A stretch of 64,000 bases of DNA. It comes from GCA-003244245 sp963823755. Its GTDB lineage: Bacteria > Actinomycetota > Actinomycetes > Mycobacteriales > Pseudonocardiaceae. The notes beneath the pieces are model-generated. The model saw nothing but the letters and a program-made list of their open reading frames with translations. It was not told where the DNA came from and ran no database searches. Made by a program: the position numbers and the translations under genes. Below are positions 8,786-18,802 of the stretch, piece by piece. Each line of letters begins with the position of its first letter. The first letter of the stretch is position 1. Where the stretch lies: assembly GCA_963823755.1 (NCBI GenBank), contig CAWGMP010000010.1, forward strand, positions 38,206 through 102,205, read 5' to 3'.

Positions 8786-9838
8786 CTATGTCGGGACGAG
8801 TACCACCCACACCGGGCCGGGTGCGAAGGTCAGGGGTGATCCGTCCGACAGGGTGAACGTGGTGATCGCGTCGGGAGCGGGACGCGACCAGCTCCCGTTG
8901 AACGCCTGTCCGTCGCGGAGCACGACCGTGTTACCGCCGCCCACGGTCGCCGCGAACGGCGATGGTGAGCCTGCGGCATCGCGGACCGTAGTGGCATGCA
9001 CCGACACTTGCTGCAATACCACGGTTGCCGCACTGGGTCGCGGTCCCGAGGCCGAAGTGAGCGGCGCACCGTCCATGGAGAACACCCACCGAGCGTCCGC
9101 GGGTACCCACTGCACCCCGATGGTGGTCGCTGGGTACCTCACTTCGGTGCCCGGCACCGCGCGACCGCCAGGCGGCGGAGGTCCGAAGCGGAATCCGATA
9201 TCCCGGGGTGGAGCCCCACCTTGGCGGAGCAGGCTGACGTCGCCGTAAAGGTTATGCGGAATCAACCTTCGCCGATCTCGGTGATAGCCGCCCGGCCGCG
9301 CCAAGGCCGAGACGTCAAGCACCGGCGCACGAGCCACCAGCCCGCCGACCTCGGATGCGGCACCCGAGAATGCCAGCGCCGGCCGACCGAAATTGGCCAG
9401 CAGCTGCACGTCGGACATCCGCGCGCTACGCACCGGCCCAACCACTGACGGGGCCTGGGACTGATACACCGCCAGCAGCCGGCTCAGACCGCCCTCAACC
9501 GGCTCGATATAAACCAAGTCCGCCAGCGTGAGCCCACTTTGCGGGCGGGCCACCGAGGCATTGTCGATCTTGACGCCGAGCACGGGTGCGTCGAGGTCGG
9601 TCGGGAGGCCGGTGAACGGCGATACCAGAGGTGGGCCGGCCACCGGGTTGGGCAACGGCACAGGCACCGGATCGGCCGGAATCCGATGCGACGGAACCGG
9701 CGAAACGGGCAGGTCAGCCGCCGAGGACGGACTCACCTGCGCGCTCGTGGAGCGAACCAGCACCGTTGCGGGCAGCGCATACACCACCAGGAGCAGAGCC
9801 AGCAGTCGCAGCACTCGTGCCCGCCTGCTTGTCACCAT
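8786..9838 (-). CDS. DUF3048-domain secreted or membrane-anchored protein
   Basis: This 350-residue protein has an N-terminal hydrophobic segment after basic residues (RRARVLRLLALLLVVYALPATVLV), which is a signal peptide or anchor. A Pro-rich linker follows, then a DUF3048 domain: SPFTGLPTD, PVLGVKIDN, RPQSGL, ADLVYIEPVEGGLSRLLAVY, VGPVRSAR. Family members include B. subtilis YerB; the biochemical role is unknown. ATG at 9838 is preferred, with AAGGGGGTGG upstream; the frame also extends to 9949 without support. It is divergent from the GGDEF gene. Confidence 0.85.
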   Translation of the reverse strand: MVTSRRARVLRLLALLLVVYALPATVLVRSTSAQVSPSSAADLPVSPVPSHRIPADPVPVPLPNPVAGPPLVSPFTGLPTDLDAPVLGVKIDNASVARPQSGLTLADLVYIEPVEGGLSRLLAVYQSQAPSVVGPVRSARMSDVQLLANFGRPALAFSGAASEVGGLVARAPVLDVSALARPGGYHRDRRRLIPHNLYGDVSLLRQGGAPPRDIGFRFGPPPPGGRAVPGTEVRYPATTIGVQWVPADARWVFSMDGAPLTSASGPRPSAATVVLQQVSVHATTVRDAAGSPSPFAATVGGGNTVVLRDGQAFNGSWSRPAPDAITTFTLSDGSPLTFAPGPVWVVLVPT

Positions 9839-10078
9839 CGTGACCACCCCCTTGCCGGCGCACGGTGCGACGTTGGGTGACAATTCATACCAGCGGTGAT
9901 CGAGGCAGGTGAAATCCCGGCGCACTGCCCGTCGATCGCCTCGCGCCATTCAGCGGCACCTTCTTACGGACAGTGACGAAAAATACTCTGGAGGTGGCAC
10001 TCCGCTCGGAGGATGACAAAGAGTCGCGCGCCGCTTACGCTGGGGGACATCGCTCAACGTCACTATCGGGGGAACCTA

Positions 10079-11380
10079 GTGAGTGTGAGCCGCGGGTTTG
10101 CGTGCGTCGAGCCGGGACGCGGCCTGGTGGCTTTGCACCCGCGGCGGTGGAAGCTGTGGGGCGAGCGGAGAGGGGTCATCGCCTACGTACTCGCTGTGGA
10201 CGTCGCTGCGATGGCGCTGGCTGCCGGGATAGTCACAGCGATCCCGGTTACTTCCGGCGATCTGATCCGGTTCGGGGTACTGACCGCTGGAGCGATCGTG
10301 CACCGGGAGACTGTCAGCAAGATCGAGAATCTGCGTGAGCGGGCGACCAACAACGGTGTGCTCCCGAACCTCACCTCATTGTGGATCTTCGCTGCGGCGC
10401 TGTCGGTTCCGTTACCACTGGTTTTCGCCCTGACCGCAGTGGTCTACCTGCACTCCTGCTGCCGGAGCAGCTCAAACAAGATCTACCGCACGTTCTTCTC
10501 GGGCGCGACGATGGTATTGGCTCCCGCCGCCGCGGTCGCGGTTCTGCAACTGGTCGAGCCCGCTGAGTATCCGATCATCCCACACGGCCCACCCGGTCTC
10601 GCCGTCCTGATCGGTGCCGGGACGGCATTCTGGGCGGTCAACTACGCGCTGGTGGTCGGTGCCGTGATGATGTCCGACCCGCTGCAACCCTCTCGCCAGG
10701 TCCTGGGCAACCCGAGCGACCAGCTTGTTGTGGCGGCCTCGCTTGGGCTGGCGGTCGCGCTCGCGGTCGTATTGGCGTGGGAACCATGGTTGGTCGCAGT
10801 CCTCCTGATCACCGTGTTCCCGCTGCACCGCGCCTTGCTGCTACCGCACTTCCAGCAAGCCGCCCGCACGGACAGCAAGACTGGTCTCTTCACTGCGGGC
10901 TTTTGGCGTGAGGCCGCTGGTCGAGAGCTCGAACGGGCCCGCAGGCTCGCCGACCCGCTCGGCGTTCTGATGCTCGACCTGGATCATTTCAAATCGTTCA
11001 ACGACCGGATGGGCCATCTCGTCGGTGATCAGATGCTGCGCGCCGTCGCCGACGAGCTCCGCTCCCAAACCAGGCCTTACGACCTGGTGGGGCGTTTCGG
11101 TGGTGAAGAATTCGTGATTCTGCTGCCCGGGGTGGGAACTGCACAAGTCGAGCACATAGCAGACCGGATCCGTGAGCGCATCAGCCGGCTGCGAGTCTTG
11201 GTCGACGGCGCGCACGATCGGCCGGTGACGGTGGACGGCATATCGGTGTCGATCGGGGCGGCGGTCAGACCCGATGACGGCGACGAGATCGACCAGCTGC
11301 TCTTTGCCGCCGACGGCGCTCTGCTGGCCGCCAAAGCCGCCGGTCGCGATCGGGTACGCCTGGCAACGCACTCTCGCTAA
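10079..11380 (+). CDS. Membrane diguanylate cyclase (GGDEF domain)
   Basis: This membrane protein has an N-terminal region of about six to eight hydrophobic segments (residues 30-265) and a C-terminal GGDEF domain that would make cyclic di-GMP. The domain begins DSKTGLFTAGFW, carries LMLDLDHFKSFNDRMGH, and has the active-site loop GGEEF. No EAL domain follows. GTG at 10079 has GGGGGA at a good distance. The upstream ATG at 10013 abuts GGAGG with no spacing, so it is less likely. An imperfect hairpin follows the gene. Confidence 0.85.
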   Translation: MSVSRGFACVEPGRGLVALHPRRWKLWGERRGVIAYVLAVDVAAMALAAGIVTAIPVTSGDLIRFGVLTAGAIVHRETVSKIENLRERATNNGVLPNLTSLWIFAAALSVPLPLVFALTAVVYLHSCCRSSSNKIYRTFFSGATMVLAPAAAVAVLQLVEPAEYPIIPHGPPGLAVLIGAGTAFWAVNYALVVGAVMMSDPLQPSRQVLGNPSDQLVVAASLGLAVALAVVLAWEPWLVAVLLITVFPLHRALLLPHFQQAARTDSKTGLFTAGFWREAAGRELERARRLADPLGVLMLDLDHFKSFNDRMGHLVGDQMLRAVADELRSQTRPYDLVGRFGGEEFVILLPGVGTAQVEHIADRIRERISRLRVLVDGAHDRPVTVDGISVSIGAAVRPDDGDEIDQLLFAADGALLAAKAAGRDRVRLATHSR

Positions 11381-11393
11381 ACCCGATCGCTGA

Positions 11394-11457
11394 CCCGATA
11401 TGGAGACATGTCAAGCCTATAGAGTCCGGCTTAGCCCCGATATGTCTCCGTATCGGG
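11394..11457. repeat. Long imperfect inverted repeat before FO synthase
   Basis: Two 19-bp arms (11394-11412 and 11439-11457) pair with two mismatches around an inner AAGCC/GGCTT hairpin. It lies between the GGDEF stop and the FO synthase start. It may be a terminator for the first gene or an operator or leader structure for the second. Confidence 0.6.
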
Positions 11458-11473
11458 CGGGGTGGGAGGTGCG

Positions 11474-13825
11474 ATGGCTGACTGTGGGGAGTTCGCTCGG
11501 TTGGGGACTGGGGAGCTGCTGGACCGGGCTCGTGCGGTGCGTGACGCAGTGCACGGCACGCGGGTGACCTACTCCCCCAAGGTGTTCCTGCCGCTGACCA
11601 TGCTGTGTCGGGATCGGTGCGGCTACTGCACCTTCGCGCACGCTCCCCGCGAGCTGCCGTCGCCCTATCTGGAACTCGACGATCTGCTGGCGATCGCGTG
11701 CCGGGGTGCGGAGCTTGGCTGCCACGAGGCGCTGTTCACCCTCGGCGAGCGTCCCGAGCTGCGCTATCCATCGGCGCGCAATTGGCTGACCGACCACGGG
11801 TACGACTCCACGGTGGACTACCTCATAGCGGCATGCCACGCGGTACTCGAGCAGACCGGGCTACTCCCGCACACCAACGCCGGTGCGTTGCATCACGATG
11901 AGCTCGCCGCGCTGCGCGAGGTGACCGCCAGCCAGGGGATGATGATCGAATCGTTACGGCCGGACCTGGCCGCACACCGTGGCGCCCCGGACAAGCACCC
12001 GGATAGGCGGCTGGCCACCCTGCACGCCGCGGGCGAGCTGGCGATCCCGTTTACCACCGGGATCCTGGTCGGCATCGGCGAGACCGAGGCCGACCGTGTC
12101 GTGGCACTCGAAGCGATTGCGCAGGCGCATTGCCGGTATGGGCACGTGCAGGAGGTGATTGTGCAGAACTTCCTGCCCAAGGGGGGCACGGCGATGCGCG
12201 CCCTGCCGCCTTGCCCACCGCAGGTGCATCTACGCGCCATCGCGTTGGCGCGACTGTTGCTGCCACCGCAGGTGCATGTGCAGGCACCGCCCAATCTCAC
12301 CGACGATCTGGCGAGCCTGCTTGCTGCCGGTATCGATGACTGGGGCGGGGTCTCCCCCAGCACCACGGATCATGTCAATCCCGAGCGACCGTGGCCCGCG
12401 CTCGACGAGCTGCGCAGGGCCACTCAGGAGGCGGGTCACACCCTGGCACCACGCCTGGCGATGTATCCGGAGTACGCCTTGAACCCGGCCCGGTGGCTGG
12501 CCGAGGCAGTGCGTTTCCGGGTGCTGGACCGCTCTGACGCCGAGGGACTCGGCAGGGACGACCCGGGCGCGGTATTCCCGGAGCGTGCGCAGCAGGCCAT
12601 CAACGTCGGGGATGGCGCGGAGGTGACGCTGGCGGCGCGCCGCTCTACCGCTTGGTATTCAGGTATCGACGTCGTGCCGCCGATGCTGCTCCCCACGCCT
12701 CCGCGGGCTACCGGCGCGGTGCGCTCGGTGCTTGACGGGGTCCGAGGGGGCCAGCGCCCCGGACTCGACGAACTGGTGATGTTGCTGCGGGCCCGTGGCC
12801 CCGAAGTCGGCGCCGTTGCCGGGCTGGCCGACGAGCTGCGCGCAGCAACCGTCGGCGACACCGTCACCTACGTGGTCAACCGTAACATCAACTACACCAA
12901 CGTGTGCACCTTCCGGTGTCGCTTCTGCGGGTTCTCCAAGGGCCGGTTGTCGCTGAACCTGCGTGGCGCACCGTACCTGCTGGAGCTGCCTGAGATCGTG
13001 GCGCGGGTACTGGAGGCGCAACAGTGGGGCGCCACCGAGGTATGCCTGCAGGGCGGGATCCATCCTAGCTTCGACGGTGACTACTACCTCACGGTGTGCC
13101 GAGCCATCCATGAGGCCGCGCCCGGGATCCACATCCATGGTTTCACCGCGCTGGAGGTCACCGAGGGTGCCCGGCGGCTCGGCGAACCACTCGCGGACTA
13201 CCTGACCCGGCTGCGCGAGGCGGGTTTGCGCTCGCTGCCCGGTACTGCGGCGGAAATCCTCGATGACGAGGTCCGCGCCGTACTGTGCCCTGACAAGATC
13301 ACCACCGCGGAGTGGCTGGAGGCGCACCGTACGGCCCACTCGGTGGGGCTGCACTCCAATGTCACGATGATGTTCGGGGCCATCGAGCAACCCGTGCACT
13401 GGGCCCGGCACCTGCTACGAGCCCGTGAGCTACAGGCGCAGACCGGCGGATTCACCGAGTTCGTTGGACTGCCCTTCGTGCACATGGCGACCCCGATGTA
13501 CCTCAAGCGGGCGGCCCGGCGGGGACCAACCTGGCGGGAGGTGCTGCTGGTGCACGCAGTAGCACGGATCGCGTTGCACGGGCTGATCGATCACGTGCAG
13601 GCGTCCTGGGTCAAAATCGGCGCTTCCGGGGCCCGCCAGCTGCTGCAAGCCGGGGTAGACGACCTCGGCGGCACCCTGATGAACGAGAACATCAGCCGCG
13701 CGGCCGGTGCCAGCCACGGGCAAGGTCTGGACGAGGCCGGGTTCCGTGCGATCGTCGAACCACTTGGTCGGCCGCTGATCCAGCGCACCACGCTCTATGA
13801 GCCGGTGAAAGCCTCGTCATCCTGA
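11474..13825 (+). CDS. fbiC: FO synthase, fused CofG-CofH radical SAM enzyme (F420 pathway)
   Basis: This 783-residue enzyme makes the deazaflavin FO from tyrosine and 5-amino-6-ribitylaminouracil, the chromophore step of coenzyme F420. Both radical SAM halves are present: the CofG-like half has CRDRCGYC near residue 45 and the CofH-like half has CTFRCRFC near residue 480, each the CxxxCxxC cluster motif. The two-domain fusion is the actinobacterial FbiC arrangement. ATG at 11474 has GGAGG just upstream. No other F420 gene is in the window. It converges with the IniR-like gene. Confidence 0.95.
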   Translation: MADCGEFARLGTGELLDRARAVRDAVHGTRVTYSPKVFLPLTMLCRDRCGYCTFAHAPRELPSPYLELDDLLAIACRGAELGCHEALFTLGERPELRYPSARNWLTDHGYDSTVDYLIAACHAVLEQTGLLPHTNAGALHHDELAALREVTASQGMMIESLRPDLAAHRGAPDKHPDRRLATLHAAGELAIPFTTGILVGIGETEADRVVALEAIAQAHCRYGHVQEVIVQNFLPKGGTAMRALPPCPPQVHLRAIALARLLLPPQVHVQAPPNLTDDLASLLAAGIDDWGGVSPSTTDHVNPERPWPALDELRRATQEAGHTLAPRLAMYPEYALNPARWLAEAVRFRVLDRSDAEGLGRDDPGAVFPERAQQAINVGDGAEVTLAARRSTAWYSGIDVVPPMLLPTPPRATGAVRSVLDGVRGGQRPGLDELVMLLRARGPEVGAVAGLADELRAATVGDTVTYVVNRNINYTNVCTFRCRFCGFSKGRLSLNLRGAPYLLELPEIVARVLEAQQWGATEVCLQGGIHPSFDGDYYLTVCRAIHEAAPGIHIHGFTALEVTEGARRLGEPLADYLTRLREAGLRSLPGTAAEILDDEVRAVLCPDKITTAEWLEAHRTAHSVGLHSNVTMMFGAIEQPVHWARHLLRARELQAQTGGFTEFVGLPFVHMATPMYLKRAARRGPTWREVLLVHAVARIALHGLIDHVQASWVKIGASGARQLLQAGVDDLGGTLMNENISRAAGASHGQGLDEAGFRAIVEPLGRPLIQRTTLYEPVKASSS

Positions 13826-13884
13826 TCGTCCCGGAGGTCACCTGGATGCTGGTGCATGTTCGGCAGCCCTCCGCGTTTCGCTGG

Positions 13885-16590
13885 CTAGGCCGATCCGTTG
13901 CCGACGAGCATCCGGAGCTGGGCGAACAACTCGTCCCGGCTGGTCACGTCCAACCGCTGACGCATCCGGGCCACGTGGTGCTCGACGGTCTTGGCCGAGA
14001 TGAACAACCGTTCCCCGATCTGACGGTAGGTCAGACCGGTCAAGATGAGCTCGGCCACCTCGCGTTCCCGGTCGCTCAGCATAGGCGCGCCGGCTGGTGC
14101 GGTAGGACGGGATACGGGTGCTGGCTCAGACTGATCGATGCCGCCATCTCCTGGGCCACGGTCCGGCGGGCCACTGTCCGCCCCAGCGCTGGATGCGCCG
14201 GGCCCGCTGGCCTGTAACGCCCGGGCACATCCAAGCAGCGCAACCATGACCTTACGGTCGGTGGTGCGGATCGCTGCCTGACCGGCCAGCCGAGAACCGT
14301 CGTTAGCCAGGCCGATCGACTGCAGTCCACGGGCTGCCGACTCGATCTCCGACGGGTCGAACTGCCCGCCCAGCACCTGCATCCAGGCACGACCGGCGGC
14401 AGCGAGCACGGCAGCGTAGTGGTTGCTCTTCGCAGCCCGCACCAGGGCAGCCGCATGGGGCTCAGCTGCGCTGGGCTGCTCTCGCACGATTGCGGCATGC
14501 AGGCCGTACCAGTGCAGCGGTGCAGCCCACAGCGGCGGATCACCCAACCGCTCCAACAGGATCCGGGCCTGTTCCAGGTGCGGCGCCACCCGGTCGAAGT
14601 CTCGTAGCCTGGCCGCGGCCACGGCCAGCTCACCCAGCGGCAAAAGAGCGAACAGGTCAGCCGGGTGACGGACGATCGCTTCCCTGGCCGCCACCCACGC
14701 AGTGTGCAGGGTGGGAATGTCACTTTCGCGTCGGGCCAAGCCGACCGCAAGCGCGGCCGCGAACAGCTCGTCGCGTGGTTCGAGGACGCCGGAATCGGGG
14801 ACCGTGCGGGCCAGCCAACGCCGGGCCAGCGCGGTGTCACCACGGATCATCGCGGTCCAGGCCAGCAGTAGCTGGTAGCGCGCACGCGCGGACAACCCGC
14901 CGACGCCACAGGCCAAGGCCCGCTCCAGAACCGAGACAGCGACGTCGAGTTCGCCGGAATGCAGCGCCACGATCGCGGCCAGGGCAGCTGGGGTATCCGG
15001 TAGGAGCACGGCTCGTCCGCCTGGTTCGAGCAGCGCGGCTGCCCGGGTCAGCGTGGACAGGACCGCCGTGGGGGCCGCCATCGACGAGCCGAGTACCGAC
15101 TCCAGCACGCCAGTGGCCATCAGTGACTCCACCCCCGCCAGCAGCGTCGGTGGCCGATCACCACCGGAGACTGCCAGCACCTCGCGCGCCTCGACCAGCG
15201 CCCCAGTACCCAGCAGCGCCAATGCAGCCAGCGGTGCCGCCGATCCCATCTGGCCCGTGCCGACCCAGCGGTAGACCTCGACACTGCGAGCCAGCAGACC
15301 ACGCTGGGCCAAGATCGCAGCCGCAACGTTGCCGGCCTTGGCGAGGTCTGGGCAGGAGGGATCGGACAACGCCTGATCAGCGAGGCGCAGCGCCTCGTCC
15401 AGATCGCCGGCGAGAGCCGCCGCCTCGGCCCGGCGAGGTGCCAGCGTGGTGGGGTCCGCGCCAGCGGTGACGGCCTGGGCGTACAGCTGCGCGGCTCGCA
15501 TCGCACCGTCAGACCCGATCGGTGGGGACTGAGCCCACTCTGACCGGGCCCATTCGGACCGGGCCCATTCGGACCGGACGGAGTCTGCGAGAGCGGCGTC
15601 GCCGGCGGCTTCGACGACGGCGGCGAGGTCACTGCCGCGGGCACCGGCGTCGATCAGCTCACGGGCTAGGTCAAGGACCGGCCGGCCGCGTTCGAGGTGG
15701 GCGGCGAGCACCAGCCGCTGGATCACCCGTCGGGTCCCCGGCGCGGTGCCGGCCACCAACGCCCGTTGCACCAGCGGGATCACCCGGCCCTCGCCGAGCA
15801 GCAAGCCGCTCGCTTGCGCCATCGACAGCAGGTCGACAACCACCGCCGGATCGAGCGCCAGCACCTGAGAGAGAATCTCGGGGTCAGGGGCCGCGCCGAG
15901 GCCCACCGCGAGCAGCAATGCACGTAGCTGGGGGGCGAGCCGATCGAGGTCGTGACGGATGCGGTCGATGACATCCGACGGCAGCTCCGGATGATCCACG
16001 TCGAGCGCGGCACCGGTGCGCAGCGCACCCACCATCTGGTCGATCAGCCTCGGTACCCCGTCGGTCTGCTCGCAGAGCAGCTCGACCATCGCCACGGGCG
16101 GAGCTGTCCCGAGCAACGACGCGCAACGCTGCTGGATCCCCTGCCGATTCAGGCGACCCAGCAGCACCGGTGGCTGGTGACGGCTCAGAGCGTCCTCGAG
16201 TTCGTCCAGCGCGGCCTTCCGCGACCAGGGACGGTACGCGATCGCAAGCCGCGCATCGCTGGTCAGCACTAGACGACGCAGCTGGTCGAGGTCGGGACTG
16301 TCCAACAGATGGGCGTCGTCGACCAGAACAGCCAGGTCCGAGGAAGGGGTGAGTCCGACGGCCACCGCGCCGACTCCGACCACGGTTAGTCCAGCTTCCA
16401 GGTAGGCCTGGTGCAGAGCTGCCAGCAGCGCGCTTTTACCGCATCCGCCCGGACCGACGACACTGACCGTGAGCGGTGCAAACGGGTCGGCGCGGACGGT
16501 GTGGTACAGCGTCTGCGCCGCCATTATCCCGGCCAGCGACGCTTCTGCGCCGTCTTGCACCGGCCGGCGCCGAGCCGTTACCTGGGTCAC
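13885..16590 (-). CDS. Large ATP-binding LuxR-type regulator, IniR-like
   Basis: This 901-residue regulator has an N-terminal P-loop domain (VVGPGGCGKSA, Walker A at residues 46-53; VLVDDAH as Walker B), a long helical TPR-like middle and a C-terminal LuxR HTH (MLSDREREVAELILTGLTYRQIGERLF). It starts at GTG 16590, overlapping the Hsp70 stop by 4 bp, so the two are coupled. The longer frame back to 17130 is a shadow of the Hsp70 gene. Mycobacterial IniR has the same architecture and controls iniBAC, and iniA/iniC homologues lie upstream here. A SEWAR triplet repeats three times in tandem near residue 343. Confidence 0.88.
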   Translation of the reverse strand: MTQVTARRRPVQDGAEASLAGIMAAQTLYHTVRADPFAPLTVSVVGPGGCGKSALLAALHQAYLEAGLTVVGVGAVAVGLTPSSDLAVLVDDAHLLDSPDLDQLRRLVLTSDARLAIAYRPWSRKAALDELEDALSRHQPPVLLGRLNRQGIQQRCASLLGTAPPVAMVELLCEQTDGVPRLIDQMVGALRTGAALDVDHPELPSDVIDRIRHDLDRLAPQLRALLLAVGLGAAPDPEILSQVLALDPAVVVDLLSMAQASGLLLGEGRVIPLVQRALVAGTAPGTRRVIQRLVLAAHLERGRPVLDLARELIDAGARGSDLAAVVEAAGDAALADSVRSEWARSEWARSEWAQSPPIGSDGAMRAAQLYAQAVTAGADPTTLAPRRAEAAALAGDLDEALRLADQALSDPSCPDLAKAGNVAAAILAQRGLLARSVEVYRWVGTGQMGSAAPLAALALLGTGALVEAREVLAVSGGDRPPTLLAGVESLMATGVLESVLGSSMAAPTAVLSTLTRAAALLEPGGRAVLLPDTPAALAAIVALHSGELDVAVSVLERALACGVGGLSARARYQLLLAWTAMIRGDTALARRWLARTVPDSGVLEPRDELFAAALAVGLARRESDIPTLHTAWVAAREAIVRHPADLFALLPLGELAVAAARLRDFDRVAPHLEQARILLERLGDPPLWAAPLHWYGLHAAIVREQPSAAEPHAAALVRAAKSNHYAAVLAAAGRAWMQVLGGQFDPSEIESAARGLQSIGLANDGSRLAGQAAIRTTDRKVMVALLGCARALQASGPGASSAGADSGPPDRGPGDGGIDQSEPAPVSRPTAPAGAPMLSDREREVAELILTGLTYRQIGERLFISAKTVEHHVARMRQRLDVTSRDELFAQLRMLVGNGSA

Positions 16591-18389
16591 GTGGGCTGCT
16601 TGGGACGACGCGGGCTGGATGTCTGGTTCGTTGTAGCCGGGACGGTCGTAGGAGTAGGGCCAGCCGTGGTGGCATGGGTGGTCGTAGGAGTAGGGCCAGC
16701 CGTGGTGGCAGCAGTAGTGGGCGTGGGCGCGGTCGTGGGAGCGGGCGAAGTCGTGACAGGCGGATCGGACCAGCTGGTGGACCAGGAGTAGGTGGTGACC
16801 CCGGTGGGCTGAGGCGCTCTGGTAGGCACGACGAGGGCCGTCTTGGCGGTCCCGCCGACCGGTTTGTTCACCGCCACAGTGGGCGTCGCGCGGACCGGAC
16901 GGTTGAATCCCCCGCTGTGCGAAGCCTCGTCGCTGTTCCCGGTGTCCGCGGCCGGGTTGGTGGTAGCGGTCACCGGCGCCGCGCCGGGCGGTGTCCCGGC
17001 GTCTGCCGGGGCGACGGGACCGCTGCGCGAGGCCAAGAACGGGACCGATGCCACGCCTGCGGTGGTGAACAGCGCTAGCACCCCTGCCATGACGACCCGC
17101 CTGAGCCGCCGTGATCTGGCCCTGCTCCACTCGCGCTCGGCAGATTCGACGTCCAGGGGGATAGCTGTCAAAGATGGTCGCGGCGGTGCCTCCAGCTGGA
17201 CCCCTGCTTGGACGTCGAGCCAGGCAGGCGATGTCGGGGGCTCGATGATGACCTCGCCCCGGAGCGGCGCGTCCGGAGCGGGAGCCGCCTCAGCGGTGTT
17301 GGAATCAGGGATGTCGGGAGGAAACGCGGACAGGGCGGCGCCAAGTGCGATCGCAGCTTTGGGATCAGCATCGACGGCGACCGGGCGACCGAACTCCGCC
17401 GAGACGAGCTGGGCGACGAGCGGTACTCGCGAGGAACCACCGACCAGCAGCACAGCGTCGAGATCCTGCGGGCTGACGTCTGCAGATCGGAGTGCCCGAT
17501 GCAGCGCCTCGACGGTCGCTTGCACCTGCGGTCGGATCATGTCCTCGAACTCGGCCCGGACCAGCCGCACCTGTGACTGAATCTCGGGCGCCAACACTGG
17601 GATCGTCACCTCGGTATCGGCCGACAGTGCTTCCTTGGCCTCGGTGCACTCGCGCCTTAGTGCAGCCGTCGCGGCCAGCGTGGCGGGAGCCTCCGGGTCG
17701 AGCTCACTCAGGGCCGGCACTGCGGCCACAACGTGACCGAAGACGGCGTCGTCGAAATCCGCGCCGCCCAATTGTTCGATTCCCTGGGGCACGCCGAGCA
17801 CTGAGAACGTCGTGGCACCGGTCTTGCGGACGACAGCCGCGTCGAAGGTTCCGCCGCCGAGGTCATAGACCGCGATGGTGCTGCCGGAGTCGACTCGTTC
17901 CTGAAGCGCATAGCTCGCCGCGGCAGCCTCGGGCTCACTACGGAAGGTGACTTCTGGCAGGTCGGCCCCGCGCAGTGCATCCGCCACGGTCTGAATCTTG
18001 TATTCGCCCCAGCCGGCGGGATGCGTGATCACGATGCCGGCGGCGGGTCCGCCCTCGCGCTCGGTGACTCGGTCGACCACCCAGCGGACCACCATCGCGG
18101 CGATCTCGGGTGCTGAGTGCGGCACACCGCCGATGACCATCGGGACCTCGTCGCCGATGCGCCGCTTGAACTCCCGGACCACCCGCTCAGGGTGGGTATG
18201 GGCGCGGCGCTCGGCGGCCTCCCCCACCACCACCTGGCCGTCCTCTCCCAGGTAGACCACCGAGCTCACCGCGGTCGAGCGGGTACCCAGCGCGACCACC
18301 TCAGGCAGCGCCCGCCGCCCAGGCTCCTGCCGGCAGAGGGCCGCGGCGGTGAAGGTGGTGCCCACGTCGATCCCGAGCCAGTAGCCCAT
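16587..18389 (-). CDS. Hsp70-family protein with membrane anchor and Thr/Pro-rich tail
   Basis: This 600-residue protein begins with an Hsp70/actin-type ATPase domain: GIDVGTTFTAAAL, VYDLGGGTFDAAV, and VLLVGGSSRVPLV. There is no DnaK substrate-binding domain. Instead a cytosolic linker leads to one membrane segment (RVVMAGVLALFTTAGVASVPFL, about residues 430-450) and an external Thr/Pro-rich tail with repeats such as TTAGPTPTT. Such anchored Hsp70-like proteins are common in actinobacteria near ini genes. It is coupled to the IniR-like gene and divergent from iniA. Confidence 0.88.
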   Translation of the reverse strand: MGYWLGIDVGTTFTAAALCRQEPGRRALPEVVALGTRSTAVSSVVYLGEDGQVVVGEAAERRAHTHPERVVREFKRRIGDEVPMVIGGVPHSAPEIAAMVVRWVVDRVTEREGGPAAGIVITHPAGWGEYKIQTVADALRGADLPEVTFRSEPEAAAASYALQERVDSGSTIAVYDLGGGTFDAAVVRKTGATTFSVLGVPQGIEQLGGADFDDAVFGHVVAAVPALSELDPEAPATLAATAALRRECTEAKEALSADTEVTIPVLAPEIQSQVRLVRAEFEDMIRPQVQATVEALHRALRSADVSPQDLDAVLLVGGSSRVPLVAQLVSAEFGRPVAVDADPKAAIALGAALSAFPPDIPDSNTAEAAPAPDAPLRGEVIIEPPTSPAWLDVQAGVQLEAPPRPSLTAIPLDVESAEREWSRARSRRLRRVVMAGVLALFTTAGVASVPFLASRSGPVAPADAGTPPGAAPVTATTNPAADTGNSDEASHSGGFNRPVRATPTVAVNKPVGGTAKTALVVPTRAPQPTGVTTYSWSTSWSDPPVTTSPAPTTAPTPTTAATTAGPTPTTTHATTAGPTPTTVPATTNQTSSPRRPKQPT

Positions 18390-18802
18390 TTCCGCGTCCC
18401 CCCTCTCGTCGCGCTGATCCCAGAAGCCCTAGCTGTGTCGAGCAAATCTGTACCGCGTCTGACCTGCGTATCGCCGATGCGAAGCACTCCGTTAGCGACA
18501 CTGGTGAGTATCGCGATCTTCCGGACGGGTGTCCGATGTTGGCAAGGCCAGCCCCCGCCAGAACCCCCTACCAGGAGCGGCCTTCAATCTCTTAACGCGG
18601 GAGATCGCAACCCGGTGCGATCCCCGATGACCGGGGTGCGGCAAGGGACATAGGACTCCGGCTGACCCCCTGGAGACCATCCTGCATCGACAACCCAGGA
18701 GTACCCTCCAGTGCGCTGAGCACCCCATCAGCTCCGCCACCCCATCCCGGGGGCGGCGGGGCTGATGGCAGGTATGACCGCCAGCAATGAGAGGCCGACA
18801 TC
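18390..18802. promoter_or_regulatory. Divergent Hsp70/iniA control region
   Basis: This gene-free region of about 410 bp lies between the divergent Hsp70-regulator pair and iniA-iniC. Two hairpins are visible: GATCGCA/TGCGATC at 18603-18622 and CATCAGC/GCTGATG at 18726-18767, the second reinforced by CCGCC/GGCGG inside and ending 35 bp before the iniA start. No iniB-like gene is present. Confidence 0.5.

Noticed and set aside
14490..15470. Plus-strand frame of 326 codons opposite the IniR-like gene
   Set aside because: Pro/Arg-rich shadow of high-GC coding sequence, with no ribosome binding site.
16591..17130. N-terminal extension of the IniR-like frame
   Set aside because: This part overlaps the Hsp70 tail in another frame and is Arg/Gly-rich; the coupled GTG at 16590 explains the real start.
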